A stretch of DNA of 64,000 bases, from positions 89,180,895-89,244,894 of the forward strand of contig CM035226.1 in assembly GCA_020226215.1 (NCBI GenBank), in the 5' to 3' direction. This DNA comes from Sindora glabra (Eukaryota; Streptophyta; Magnoliopsida; Fabales; Fabaceae). Both the position numbers and the translations under genes were made by a program. This document shows positions 37,498 through 48,859 of the stretch, piece after piece (positions within the stretch are counted from its first letter, which is position 1; each line of letters starts with the position of its first letter). The notes below the pieces were generated by a model, which saw nothing but the letters and a program-made list of their open reading frames with translations, searched no databases and was not told the DNA's origin.

Positions 37498-37985
37498 AGC
37501 TTTGTTTTTTTATCACTTAAGTCACTTATTGTTTTAAGCGTTGAAATTTATTTACTTATTTTTAATCATTAATACTTAATTCACTTAAATTATTTTTCAT
37601 CTAAAATTTAATAGAAAACTCACATCCATTTTATATGTTCTGTATTCCCTATATTTTGATTTAATTTAGTATTTACTGAGAACTAATTTACCTAAAAAAG
37701 GCCCGATTTAGCATCCTTAACTTAGTAATCATGAAATGAATTATAAAAAACAAATCTCCAATAATATTAAGGTTTTATAAGATAAATTAATTCTAAATAA
37801 ATGTCAAATTAAGTTAAAATTATGAATAAATAGAGATCATATATGATGAATATGAGTTTTTTTGCTAAATTTTAGATAGAAAATAGTTTATATAAGTAAA
37901 GTATTAATAGTTAAAAGTACAAGTGAATGATTATTAACACTTAAAACCACATGTAGATTAAGTAAAAAAAATAGTGAAACCAATT
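37498..37985. mobile_element. Foldback/MITE-like inverted repeat
   Basis: The left arm (about 37,498-37,632) contains TTTTTTTATCACTTAA, TTTTAAGCGTT, CATTAATACTT and ATCTAAAATTTA. The right arm (about 37,838-37,985) carries the same words inverted (TAAATTTTAGAT, AAGTATTAATAG, AACACTTAAAAC). Arms are about 140 bp with a 200 bp middle. Ends and target duplication could not be fixed, so the superfamily is open. Confidence 0.55.
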
Positions 37986-38066
37986 GGCAAAGTGTAATTT
38001 ACCCAAATTTTAAACTTTAAATCCAAATTTATGTTAGAGATGAGTAACATTTACATGCACTCAAGT

Positions 38067-38880
38067 GCTATTTGGTTGCCAAAAAAAATGGGAGAAAAGA
38101 AATTGAGGAGGAGAAATTGGCATAGAAAATCTAGTTGCCTTTTGTTTAGATGCAGAGAAAAACTAGAAAGGAAAGAAATTTGAATAGAAAAAATCTATAG
38201 GATCTACTAAAAAATTCTTTTCCTCTTAGATGAGAAGAAATTAGGGAAAAATAACTTATGTTTTATTTTTTTATTGTGTATGCCCATTGCTCATGGAGAA
38301 AGACTTAGCGCTGGATTGCATTTCCTCTAAACTACCATTGCCAATTTCCAAATTTTGTCTTACATGCCAGATCCATCATAGCAATGTCGAGGTTATTGCT
38401 TTGCAAGCGACCATTTTGTTAGTTTTGTTAGTTTTTTTATCTTGCAAAAATGGCCATTTTTCTTGTTTTACTAGTTTCTAATTTTCTAGTTTAATTGGTT
38501 TTTTGGTATTGCAAAAGTGGTTATTTTTGCTATTTTGCTAGCTAGTTTTCTTATTTCTAATTTTCTAATCTTGCTAGTTTTCTAGTCTTGCAAAAGTGGC
38601 CATTTTTGTTATTTTGCTGGTTTTCTAGTTTTTTGGTTTTGCTAGTTTTTTTATCTTGCAAAAGTGGCCATTTTCTTGTTTTGCTAGTTTTCTATTTTCC
38701 AATTTTTGATTTTCTATTTTCTTATTTTACTAACTTTCCACTTTTCCTATTTTTTCTATTTTCCTATTTCTTTCTCCTTCCATTTCTTTTACAACAAATA
38801 AAAGGGAAGAAAATATCTTCTCTCTTTTCTTTTTCTTCCATTTTCTTTCTCTTCCCATTTCTCTTACGATCAAACAAAGC
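38067..38880. mobile_element. hAT-like element carrying a minisatellite (putative)
   Basis: The left end GCTATTTGGTTGCC, then AATGGGAGAAAAG, is inverted at the right end (reverse complement GCTTTGTTTGATCG, then AATGGGAAGAG). The flanks ACTCAAGT and CTCAATCA are only loosely alike. The middle is mostly the minisatellite listed separately. A Phe/Leu-rich open frame at 38,588-38,893 is a translation of this repeat and not a gene. Confidence 0.4.
38400..38700 (+). repeat. Minisatellite with CTTGCAAAAGTGGCCATTTT core
   Basis: The core CTTGCAAAAGTGGCCATTTT appears twice nearly exact (near 38,588 and 38,657) and two more times with changes (near 38,444 and 38,507). Copies are joined by T-rich text with GCTAGTTTTCTA. 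Spacing is about 60-80 bp. It lies about 1.1-1.4 kb upstream of the PPR gene. Confidence 0.75.
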
Positions 38881-38888
38881 CTCAATCA

Positions 38889-39823
38889 TTTAGCATCACT
38901 TGGCCATTTTGTAATTTAAAATAAACAATACCCATATTCTATTTTGTTAAAAATAATAAGAAAAAATGATATAAAAATTTGGTGATAGAATTTTTTTTAA
39001 AAAAAAGAGAAGGATTTAGTTGAGCTCTTAAATTTATTTAATTGTAGCAATATTAGGTATTTTTATTTGGTTTAAGGAGAGATATATTTGAAATTGCTTA
39101 TATTTAGAAAAATATTTTTATCTTAAGCAAAGTCTACTACACCCTAATGAAAACTAGGGCAAATTTGCCTTGATTGCAAGTTTTATGAACAAAATTGTGA
39201 ACTCTTATAAAAAAAGTTACAAATTTGATGTGAATAGTTGTACTGTTTAAATAAAATTTATAACTTTTTTATAAGATTTTGTAACTTTATTTATAAATCT
39301 TGCCATCTAAGATAGATTTATCCTAATTTCTCTTAGGATATAATAGGCTTTGCCTTTATCTTAATATTTTTTGTGTGCATATTATATTTTCATAATATAA
39401 AAATATTTTAATGATATAAGCCTCAAATCTTATGATCATATTTCATAATTATTATCACAGTTTATTTAATTAACTATAATTTATTATTAAATATGATTAA
39501 ATACTAAAATTTTGATATTGATATTTTTTTATAATTTGATTCTGGTTTTAAAAAATATAAATTAATTAAAATATAATATTACAAATTTCTAAGAATCTTG
39601 AATCAAAATATGGTAATATAATATTTTAAAATAATTGAGATTCCCATTTTTTAAAATACTGTAATTTGGAGAGTGGGAATCACCTATAAAATTGGATAAA
39701 ATTCGAAGCCAAGTAGCTCTTCAAACCTTTGTTAGTTCAGTCGAGCGATATCTAGCAGGCGAAGATTGGAGATCAATTGACCATTTCCATGAAACAGAAT
39801 CGCTGTGCTTCGCAGCGGCTGTT
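38889..39823. other. Upstream region of the PPR gene
   Basis: AT-rich with no second gene. The frame of the PPR gene stays open for 44 codons upstream of its first ATG, back to 39,692, without offering an ATG. No clear TATA box can be told apart from the AT background. Confidence 0.4.
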
Positions 39824-41236
39824 ATGACTCATTCAGCCGAGCATTTGCTGCAACTGCTCCAACGCCTCATCAAGCATCCAAAACAAGTCAAACAAATCCA
39901 TTCTCTTGTAATCATCACGGGCCATCTTCGGTATAACCCAAGTTCTCCATCAAATCTGAAATGGATGAGTACGCTTTTCTATAACACTTTGATTCGAGCT
40001 CATCACATTGCTGGGCTAGCTCACAAGGCCCTTGTTCTTTTCACCCAAATGCTTGCTGAGCAAGCCCCACCCAACAGTCACACTTTTCCTCCTCTAATTA
40101 AGTCTGCATCTTCGTTTCCTTGTTTAGGCAGAGCCCTTCACACCCAAGTGATCAAAAGGGGTGTTTTGTTTGATCCGTTTATACAGACCACTTTTGTAGT
40201 CTTTTATGCTAGAAATGACATTCTTGCTGATGCATGTAAGATGTTTGAGGAAATTCCTCTGTTGTGCATTGTTGCTTGTAATGCAATGCTTCACGCTTTC
40301 TGCACCAACGGGAATATGGCTTCTGCTGTTTCACTCTTTGAACGCATGCCTAAGAGAGATGTTGTTTCGTGGACGACTATCATAAATGGTTTTGCAGAGA
40401 ATAAGTATTTTAGCAAGGCAATTCAGTTTTTTAAGAAGATGATGATTCATAAAGATGTCATGGATTGTTTGGTAAAACCAAATGAGGCTACATATGTGAG
40501 TGTACTCTCCTCCTGTGCCAGTTTAGATGGTAAAGGAGCTCTTGATTGGGCAAAGCAAGTGCATGCATACATCATAATAAATGAGATTAATTTGGGTGTT
40601 TTTATGGGGACGGCATTAATCGATGTTTATGGGAAGATAGGTTGTTTGGACTATGCTGTGAATGTCTTCTGCCAAATGTCTTCTAAAGAAGTCTGCACTT
40701 GGAATGCAATGATTTCTTCACTTGCTTCGAATGGTAGAGAGAAGGACGCATTGAGCATGTTTGGAAAGATGAAGGCTAATGGCCTACAACCAAATAAAAT
40801 AACCTTTGTTTCAATTCTTACTGCCTGTGCTCGTGGAAAACTCGTAAAGGAAGGATTGACATTGTTTCGATCAATGTCACTTGACTTTGGCGTAGAACCA
40901 ATTATGGAGCACTATGGTTGTGTGATTGATCTTTTGGGTAGAGCAGGGCACTTGAGGGAAGCTGCTGATATAATAAGAAATATGCCTTTCCAGCCTGATG
41001 CATCTGTTTTGGGGGCTCTTTTGGGTGCCTGCAAGATTCATGGAGCTATTGAGCTTGGAGAAGAAATATTAAGAAGGCTGATTGAATTGCAGCCACAACT
41101 CTGTGGGCAATATGTTTCATTATCAAGCATTAATGCTCAAATGGAAAGATGGGATCAGGCTGCTGATCTGAGGAAAGAGATGAAGGAGACAGGAATTCTG
41201 AAAATTCCAGCATACAGTACAGTTCATATAACATAA
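39824..41236 (+). CDS. PPR protein, PLS-type with E domain
   Basis: A single-exon pentatricopeptide repeat protein of 470 residues. Such proteins bind single-stranded RNA in mitochondria or plastids and act in editing, splicing or stability. Repeats are clear: STLFYNTLIRAH, VACNAMLHAFCTNGNMASAVSLFERMPKRDVVSWTTIINGF (split here only for description), VFMGTALIDVYGKIGCLDYA, VCTWNAMISSLASNGREKDAL and MEHYGCVIDLLGRAGHLREA. The C-terminus is an E-type extension (SVLGALLGACKIHGAIELG to LRKEMKETGILKIPAYS) with no DYW domain, so any editing would need a partner deaminase. It resembles Arabidopsis At1g10330-type proteins from memory, which is unverified. I take the ATG at 39,824 as start because the open frame upstream has only a TTG at its edge; a weak case remains for a missed upstream exon carrying a targeting peptide. 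No stops or frame slips, so it is likely functional. Confidence 0.92.
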   Translation: MTHSAEHLLQLLQRLIKHPKQVKQIHSLVIITGHLRYNPSSPSNLKWMSTLFYNTLIRAHHIAGLAHKALVLFTQMLAEQAPPNSHTFPPLIKSASSFPCLGRALHTQVIKRGVLFDPFIQTTFVVFYARNDILADACKMFEEIPLLCIVACNAMLHAFCTNGNMASAVSLFERMPKRDVVSWTTIINGFAENKYFSKAIQFFKKMMIHKDVMDCLVKPNEATYVSVLSSCASLDGKGALDWAKQVHAYIIINEINLGVFMGTALIDVYGKIGCLDYAVNVFCQMSSKEVCTWNAMISSLASNGREKDALSMFGKMKANGLQPNKITFVSILTACARGKLVKEGLTLFRSMSLDFGVEPIMEHYGCVIDLLGRAGHLREAADIIRNMPFQPDASVLGALLGACKIHGAIELGEEILRRLIELQPQLCGQYVSLSSINAQMERWDQAADLRKEMKETGILKIPAYSTVHIT

Positions 41237-41618
41237 GTATTTTTTTCCCCCTCTTTTTTATTGAGTATTTATTCACCATGATAATTTATTGTAATTTAAA
41301 AATTGTAAAATGGTCCATCTAAAATCATAAAATCTGCATAAAATTATTACATGTAAAACTGTACACTGATATGGCTAGCATCATAAGTCACCTTCATCAT
41401 GGAATAAAGCAGTACTCTTTTATATTGATGTCGGCTTGTTGACAATCTGCATGGCATGCTAACTCCTGCACACTCATATTATCAGATTTATGTTAGCCCT
41501 TATTCATCTTGAATTATGATGAAAGATTTTACCAGTTCTTGACATTCTCCTATGTTTAAAATCTAGAATACATGATATTACTTCTGTTCCTGGTGTATAT
41601 TCTAACGGCTTGGTTCAC
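41237..41618. other. 3' flank of the PPR gene
   Basis: Non-coding; it should contain the 3' untranslated region. No strong poly(A) signal stands out. Confidence 0.4.
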
Positions 41619-43330
41619 AGATTCAAGCTACAATTGCAAAAGTGGTTCAATGGCAATCTGAAGCATTGGCTAAGAGATGTAATAAAGATCCACCAGTAGG
41701 TCCATTTTTTACAAGATCTCAGAGGAATAATCAAATTTCTCGGAGGCAAAACCAGGGAATTGATCTTCAAGGATCTGAATATAATGAGGAGGAAAATGAC
41801 CATAAAGGAGAAAGGCTCCTCTTCCACTGATGAGCAGGGAACAGAACTCAGGCAGAGAATGCAAAGATCTGGACCAGAGTTCGGCCCTCTCAGTCATCAT
41901 CATCAATGGCAAGTCCTATGAAGATGCAATGTCACACAAACTATTTTCCAACACCCTGATGGTGCAGAAAGTGATATGGATATAAGTAGAGAAAATTGGG
42001 GAATTTAAGTCATATGTCAAAACCTTGGAAACTTACTTGGGAAGGGGTGGCATTTGGAGTCACACCAGGCGTAGCAGTGGCAGTGCTAACAATGATAAGG
42101 TTTCTGCAACAGCAACAGTTGGTTTCGTAGGATGATTGATCATCTCAAAAGCTTAGATGAAAACACTGATGAGGTATAGGATGCAATTTTTCATTTTTGT
42201 CTAATAGATCCAAGTGCAACAGATGTGACTACTGAATACAATGATGCTTTTTGATGCTTTTATTTATTTATTTATTTTTTATTTTTATGTTCATAGTTGC
42301 TATATTCTTCTTTGGAGTTTGATATCCATCTCATGCTTATTTCTTTGGACAAACAAAGTACACCGAGTTTGCAGCTGCCACACTTTTGCTGTCGCCCAAG
42401 CCTTACTTTATCTGTCAAGCATCTTTGTGAAGTGAGATTTCTATTTATGCACCTGGTCTGGAAAAGTTATAGTTAACAGTGAAGAAAAGTCATAGTTAAC
42501 AGTGAAGAATGTAAACTTGTTTATATGTTTCCATCAGCAGGCCTGTTATTATTTTATGCCATAATTGTGGCATAAGCATGACTTTGATGACTTCCTAATC
42601 TGACATTTGCTCTCTTAAAAGCCCTATTGAGCAACTTTTGGATTTCAGTGTTTTCTTTTAAGCAAGTACTATCTATTTTTGTTATCCCACGTCTTAGTTG
42701 CATGGAAGGATTTTTTTTTGTTGTTGCTGCTGCTGTTGTTGTTTATGCATTGTATGTTTCATGTTCAAAACCTTTACAAACTGAAGTTTTGACTGATATT
42801 GATTATTTTCTTTTATTCATGAGCTTCAGTATTCAGTTTGCTTGCTTCATGATGATATTTTAATCATCTTATTTATCATTCTCACTTAGTATGTTGCTTG
42901 TCAGACACCTTTGCCAGCTGAGGAAGTTGAGATATTTGCTTTTAAAAGGGTGCGGCAATACCAACTGTGATAATTCAGCTGGCGAGGGTTCATCATCAAT
43001 GAATGAACTAGCAACACTGGCTGTAGATCCATGCAAATCTGAACTGGAAATTTTGCAAGGCCGTGAAACTTTGGCTTGGCTTGTATCCATATGCATATCT
43101 AAGAGGGAGCATCTAGTGAGTGTCAAAGGAATGATTTTTTCCCCCCTTCTTTACTGCAAATAGTGATTCTGTAATCTAAATAGTGACCATTTTTTCTTCA
43201 ACTGTTTCAGATTCTGGCATAGAGGTGGAAGGAGGAAATGTATTGACTAGGCCAGAACTCTTGTATTGTATGTAACAAGAGGAAGCAATCGCCTGGAATT
43301 GAGTTCCATTCTTGACCACGTAAAGCTCTA
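41619..43330 (+). pseudogene. Unidentified gene relic
   Basis: Base composition here is less AT-rich than the surroundings and short protein-like blocks appear on the plus strand in changing frames: IAKVVQWQSEALAKRC (41,635), KGSSSTDEQGTELRQRMQRS (about 41,810), WEGVAFGVTPGVAVAVL (about 42,040, possibly a membrane segment), MIDHLKSLDENTDEVQDAIF (about 42,133), TPLPAEEVEIFAFKRVRQYQ (about 42,906), SMNELATLAVDPCKSELEIL (about 42,999) and IEVEGGNVLTRPELLYCM (about 43,215). The last block follows TTTCAG, like an exon after a splice acceptor. Stops and frame changes between blocks suggest either a decayed multi-exon gene or a gene whose short exons I cannot join. I do not recognise the family. It could also be alternative 3' exons of the PPR transcript. 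Confidence 0.5.
42463..42510. repeat. ~23 bp tandem duplication
   Basis: Two adjacent near-identical copies of a unit containing CATAGTTAACAGTGAAGAA (the first with TATAGTT). It lies within the gene relic, probably intronic. Confidence 0.85.
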
Positions 43331-43784
43331 TATAGTATACTAAGGCTTTTTTTTCAGTTGTAAAATCTCATTTCATTATATAGATTTGAAGGAGTGTCAT
43401 ATGCATCTATACCTAGCGATTGAAAAAGAAAAAAAAATACTTAACAGTTATGAGAGTGAAGGAAAACAACTTCCTCTTTGAGAAAAAAATGAAAGTTGTC
43501 TATATAAGTGCCCAAATATTTGCCTATTGTCTTCAAAACTTTAACACCTAATTCAGATCCCAAAATTTTCCTGAATACTCTAGGCATAGTGAAATTTAAA
43601 ATATAGAGATGAATTGTAGAATTTTGTATCATTTGTCCTTGTACAGAAGTTCCTGCTATGATAAAGTGGTAAATTATAAAGTTTCATATATAATTTAAAT
43701 TCAATTCATTATGAATGTAAATGAATTTTATACTACCTTATCACATTATTCTTAGTAAAAACTATTCATTATTCATTTTTTAAG
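43331..43784. other. Spacer
   Basis: AT-rich, no recognised feature. It ends at the start of a long-TIR element. Confidence 0.4.
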
Positions 43785-45281
43785 GGGAAAGTACGCAAAA
43801 CCCCTCCTCAAAGTATGGTTTTGTGACTCAAAATCTCCCTAAACCTTTAAAACCTACAAACGCCCCCTGAACTCTAGACCATGTTGAAAATGTTAGTATA
43901 TTAGTGAAAAGAAATAGAGAGATATTCTTCCTCTATTTTTCTTTGTCTATTTTTTCTGTTTTCATTTTTACTCACAAATTTGAGCTTCCCCCCCCCCCCC
44001 CCCCCCCCGGCTTTTTCTAACTACTTGTGGCTTACATGAGTCTGTGTCACGATTCTAGGCACATGACTAGCATATGAAGTCACCATAAAGCAACATCCTA
44101 CAATCCTAACTCATGAATGATGCAAGACTCGACATGAGATGTAACAAGATTAGACTTAAGTAGCTAAACTTTTATGTAGATCAATCATTAACCGTCTTGA
44201 TTGTTTTTGTCATTGTTTAGGTAAGGAAGGTCTTGTCCTTGTTGCTGTGATGGCCAATGCCAGTAGCATATTTTGCAGAGTTGGTAATGATTATGACAAA
44301 CATAGGTTTGATTGCTTTAAGGTGCAATTTTGCCTTAATCTTGTTGTCCCTAGTTACTGGTGTTAGGACTTGTACGAGTCTAACGATCATGATAAGCATT
44401 TGAAAATGGTTGTACTATTGTCTCTTGCCGAAAATGTAGCCATGTACTTTGGATGTGATCAACTTGGCTCTGAAATGGCATTAATAAGGTAACACGTTCA
44501 ACTACATACATATTGTTCATTGCTAGTATTTGCTTGGAAACCTGGTTGGGTTGTTTTTGGTGAGCTTCTTTCAATTTCTAACCAATATTTGGTTTGTGTA
44601 AATGATTTTGACCTTGAATCATTGCTCACCTTTTCCCCAACCTCCCTTATTTGTTGTAAATAAGATGGAAAGAAAAAGTTGTAAATGAGGAGGTTGAGTG
44701 GTTGTGGCTGTACTCTACTTAAGAAATTTTGTAGGAAAGCCAATTGTAATCTGTTTGCTCTAGTTTCATGCATTAGAAATGTTTGTAGTGATGAATGTAT
44801 CTTTGTTGAAGTTAAAGTTCCCCGAAATGACATTCAATTATTTGCCACGTCACATGACATGGAATTGACCCTTAGATTGGTTATTGTTGTTTTAGGGTAC
44901 GAGAGGAAATGGTTGCATGCAGAATGCATTGAGAATTATTTGTAACATGGATTTGGTGTCTTGTCTTCAGTGGCTTTGTTTGGATCTGGTTTTGAGGTAA
45001 AGCATTTAGAACTTAAAAACTGTTGCTTGAGTATAGATGTATGTCATCCGTACATAGATGCAATTGATGATAAAGTGCTCTTGATGTTGATAAGGCTAGG
45101 TTTTTGGTTTTGAACCGTTGGAGACCTGGGTTATCCCTCTTCTATCTATTTCTTTTTAACTGAGGTGTTAACGTTTTCAACTTGGTCTAAGTTTAGGGGG
45201 TGCGTTTTGTAACTTTTAGAAGTTCAGGGGAACTATGTGTCACAAGATCATATTTTGAAGGATGTTTTGTGTATTTTTCCC
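43785..45281. mobile_element. MULE-type element with ~110 bp TIRs
   Basis: The left end reads GGGAAAGTACGCAAAACCCC, then GTATGGTTTTGTGAC and ACGCCCCCTGAACT. The right end, reverse-complemented, reads GGGAAAAATACACAAAACATC, then ATATGATCTTGTGAC and ACGCACCCCCTAAACT. The arms run for about 110 bp. No convincing 9 bp duplication was seen. The same TIR type is found at 46,743-47,290. The middle 1.3 kb has several short open frames on both strands (for example 44,685-44,945 plus) but no domain I can name, so cargo from a host gene is possible but unproven. Confidence 0.72.
43988..44008. repeat. Poly-C tract
   Basis: 21 consecutive C residues, followed by GG, in otherwise AT-rich DNA, inside the left part of the MULE-type element. 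Its length is prone to slippage and to sequencing error. Confidence 0.95.
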
Positions 45282-46733
45282 ATAGAAAAATTCTACCAGC
45301 CAACACATTATTGGCAGCCTAAGCACATTGGAAACCTAGGACTGTGTTTGAATGGGAATTTAAAAATTTTGATTTCTTGAATTTAAATTGACTTCATTTG
45401 AATTCTCTTTATTTTGAGAAATACCTGTTTGAATAATGTGTTTGTTTTGGGAAAAATTTCACTCTTTTAATTTCACAAACTTCTAAATGGAAAATAATAA
45501 TACAATACTTCTATCAATTTTATAATTTTATTTTTTCACATAATAAATAGATAATAAAAATATTAATTTATTTATTATATTAATATTAATTTCTTAATAA
45601 ATATGATAAATATTTTAATTATTTTTTATTAATATAGTATCTAAATTAAAAAAATTCTCAAAAAATAAAAAATGAAAAACCTTATCAAAATATGTTACAC
45701 ATTTGAAAGAAAAAAAATGACAAATTGAGCTCATAGATAACTGTTGTCGGATTGTGGGGAAAATAAATTTTGAGAAAGCTAAAATAATGAGATCAGGATT
45801 TTGGGAGGAGGACTTCTGAAAACACAAGGCTTTCCGAAAGATAGGAAAGACAGTGGGCTATAGTGTAAGAAGGTAGAGGAATTCAACAAATATCTTATCT
45901 CTGATAGAATTTCAAATTTTTTATTAAAATACAGGATAAGAATTCCTAGAGTTTATAATTTACTTTAATTATTTAGTTAAATAAAATATTTTAGATGCTA
46001 GAATTTCAAATATTCTAAAAAAATTACTTTTCCCCTTCTAATCAGCTTATCCAAATACAATATAAAGGAGATTGATAAGAATTTGGTGGTTAAAACAAAA
46101 TTTTCTATCCTCCTTGTGTTTTGCTTGTATTTGAAGACATGTTGCATTAGTATTTGAACTCATATATAACTTTGAGGCTTGACCTCAAGAATCTGGAAGT
46201 TTTTCAAAGAGAACGAGAAGATGATCTGATTCAGTTTAGACAAAAGAAAATGAAGAAAATATTTTCAAGCGAAGTACAAATGACACAAGTTATTATTATA
46301 AAATAAATAAATTATTAACTTCAAGAATTAAAATATTTATTTAATTTAACAAAAATTTTAATATTTTTAAACTTATTTATTTCAAGGAAACTGTCCTAAC
46401 AGAATATTCTTATATATGTGCTAAAATTGATATTTTTATAAAAAGTAAAGTAAATTTAACCATTTGTATAAATTGTAACTAAATATTATAATGAAAATAA
46501 TTTCAATAGATACTTGTATAAATATAATTAATAAAATATATATAATTTCTTTTTATGACACCTTGTGTGGTGAGACTAATTCCTATTTAATTAATCCCTC
46601 TGAATAATAGCACTTCTTAAAATCGAAGTTTAGATCCTTTGAATTTGGAATACTTTGGGACACAATTTGTTACCATTGAAATAACAAAATTCTCTTTTTC
46701 AAAGAGAAATTTACTTTTCTTTATTATTATAGA
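45282..46733. other. AT-rich spacer, possible small element
   Basis: Near 45,345 GACTGTGTTTGAATGGGAATTT faces ATCCAAATACAATATAAAG near 46,045, a weak inverted pair of the kind seen at hAT-like element ends. Otherwise nothing was recognised. The minus-strand frame at 45,615-45,827 is not supported as a gene. Confidence 0.3.
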
Positions 46734-46742
46734 ATTTTTTTA

Positions 46743-47290
46743 GGGAAAAATATAAATAAGCTCTTTGAAATATGATTTTGTGTCATATAACCCTTTGAAG
46801 TTTTAAAATTTATAAATAACCCCTTAAAATTTTCAAAAAAGTGAAAACAATGACAATTCCATTTAAAAAAGGAAAAAATGCATATAAAATAGTTTATAAT
46901 TGTTTCTAACTATTTTTAACATGAATTTAATCAGTTTGAGTGAGATTTACTATAAGATAAATTATTAATAATAAAATTGATTGTATAATGTATTTATGAT
47001 ATACTTGAAAATAAGCATTTTAAATAAATTATTAATGAAACTTGAGTAAACTATATTGAGGGAGGTTAGATATATGCTTCTTTTATTTTTTAATTTTCAT
47101 TACTTCTTTTATTTTGCTATACAAAAAAATTGTTTAAAAAAATTCATCTCTATCTTTTTCTATTTTCTGTAATTGAAATTTCAATATTTTCATTGTTTAA
47201 AAATTTTCAGAGGGATTATATAGGTTTTGAAACATTAGGAGTTATATGATAGTAAATCATATTCTAGGAAACTTATTTGTATTTTTTTCC
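46743..47290. mobile_element. MULE-type MITE with ~100 bp TIRs
   Basis: 548 bp. The left arm starts GGGAAAAATATAAATAAG, then AATATGATTTTGTGTC and CATATAACCCTTTGAAG. The right arm, reverse-complemented, starts GGAAAAAAATACAAATAAG, then AATATGATTTACTATC and CATATAACTCCTAATG. Flanks ATTTTTTTA (46,734-46,742) and ATTTTTTTTA (47,291-47,300) fit a 9 bp duplication with slippage in the T run. TIR wording is shared with 43,785-45,281, so both belong to one family group. It is non-coding. Confidence 0.75.
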
Positions 47291-47300
47291 ATTTTTTTTA

Positions 47301-48760
47301 ATTACAAATATAAGTAGCATATCATCCCTTCACTAATATATATAAATGATATTTTTTTTACTAAAAATACTTTATGATGAAATAAATGGATACTTAATAT
47401 TAATTTGTATTTAAATTTATTTTATGGTTATTTTGTATATAAAAATAATTTAAATTGTAATTTAATATTAATTTTATATTTTTAAATTTTAAGCATGAAG
47501 TGATACATTTTTATCATTCTTAATAATATAAATATATTTTTAATTTTTTAATGATATAAGAATGATAATATTTTTAACTTTGCAACATATTAAAAATTAA
47601 ATAATAATATATATGTATAAAATCAAACAAAAATAATAATAAAATAAGATATGATCAACAATGATGAGGGAATCTCAAAATAAACTATACATCAAATATA
47701 TATTATTATGCGTATATACAGTCAAATGGAATATGTGTTATTTTATAATAAAATCAAATTCAAAATTATATAAGTGTGTGGATTAAAATATGAATGGTTA
47801 AGTTAAATTATATTAATTATGTAAGTTTACTTATCAACATAGTTATATTTAATTATTGTTATGTTGAAATTAAGTTTTTAATCCATGCCATTTGTTGTAA
47901 TTTTTAATTTTATCTTTATATTTATCTTATTATAATTAGTTCCCGAACTTTAATTCTGTTTGTAATTCCCCCAACACAATGAATTTAAAATTTTTTGTTT
48001 CTAATTGTTCTTCAATATGATGAATATTTATTAATATATACAATTAAGTCCTAAAATGAAAATTAAAAATTACAACCAAATAATAAGATACATAGTATTA
48101 AATATAGGTGTTTTTATCTTTAGTGCATTTAATTTCATTATATTTATTAAATAATCGTTTTAAACTAAAATTATTGTCTCAACGAGTGACTCTGCGTTAA
48201 CTACCCCATCAATTCACAAAATTTTTATTACATAAATAATTATAAATAAAAATCTACAAATTAGTGTAAAGAGATAATTATAAATAAAAATAAAATTTAT
48301 AACCTAATTAAAAAAATTGAAGATGAAATTAAAAATTAAAATAATTTATAAATTGAAATAATTTATAAAGACTAAAAATTAAATGTGATTTATATTTATT
48401 ATTCTAACGGTTAGAAGATTTTTTCAAGATATGAATTATTAAATCAAATAAAATAAAAAAAAAGTGATAAACTATAGGATCGAATTGAAGGAAAATTATA
48501 TGGTAGGCGCGCTGTGGGTTGATGTATCATCATTATGACATCTAATTTAAAAAATAAATAAATTTGGTATATGACAAAATCCAATAATAAAGCGATATAC
48601 TATCACGATATTTTTTTGTTGAAATCTCTTTCCCAATTGAATTTTCCTGCTTCTAGGCACCATATTCAGACGTCCCAGATTGATACGCGTGGATCTCCCA
48701 ATTCAGTTTTCCACCACGTAGCCACCTTTATATTTCTCTCTTCTTACTCTACCGCCCCAG
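47301..48760. other. Intergenic region upstream of glyoxalase-like gene
   Basis: AT-rich DNA with no gene until the promoter near 48,760. The open frame at 48,571-48,831 overlaps the promoter and leader of the next gene and has no recognisable domain, so I reject it as a gene. A CCACGTA (48,712-48,718) close to the transcription start resembles a G-box core, which is weak evidence. Confidence 0.4.
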
Positions 48761-48766
48761 GCTTTT

Positions 48767-48773
48767 CTATAAA
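48767..48773 (+). promoter_or_regulatory. Probable TATA box of the glyoxalase-like gene
   Basis: CTATAAA sits 87 bp before the start codon in a locally less AT-rich context (CCGCCCCAGGCTTTT precedes it), which makes it more credible than the AT background. Transcription would start near 48,800, leaving a leader of about 60 bases. Confidence 0.5.
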
Positions 48774-48859
48774 CACCATTACACTAATTCTTTCTTCAAT
48801 TTCATCACAAAACACACTGAAAAAAGAATAAACCAACCCTTCAGAGGAAAAAGAAAAAA

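Noticed and set aside
38588..38893. 101-codon Phe/Leu-rich frame
   Set aside because: Translation of a T-rich minisatellite and of element ends, not a membrane protein gene.
39692..39823. PPR start at 39,692
   Set aside because: The codon there is TTG, not ATG; plants rarely start on TTG and an ATG follows at 39,824.
43988..44008. Poly-C run as a functional element
   Set aside because: A single homopolymer is more likely slippage or an assembly effect; no partner structure seen.
43785..45281. 9 bp target duplication at this element
   Set aside because: Flanks TTTTTTAAG and ATAGAAAAA do not match; I keep the element on its TIRs alone.
48571..48831. 86-codon frame ahead of the glyoxalase-like gene
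   Set aside because: Covers the TATA box and leader, no domain, biased composition.
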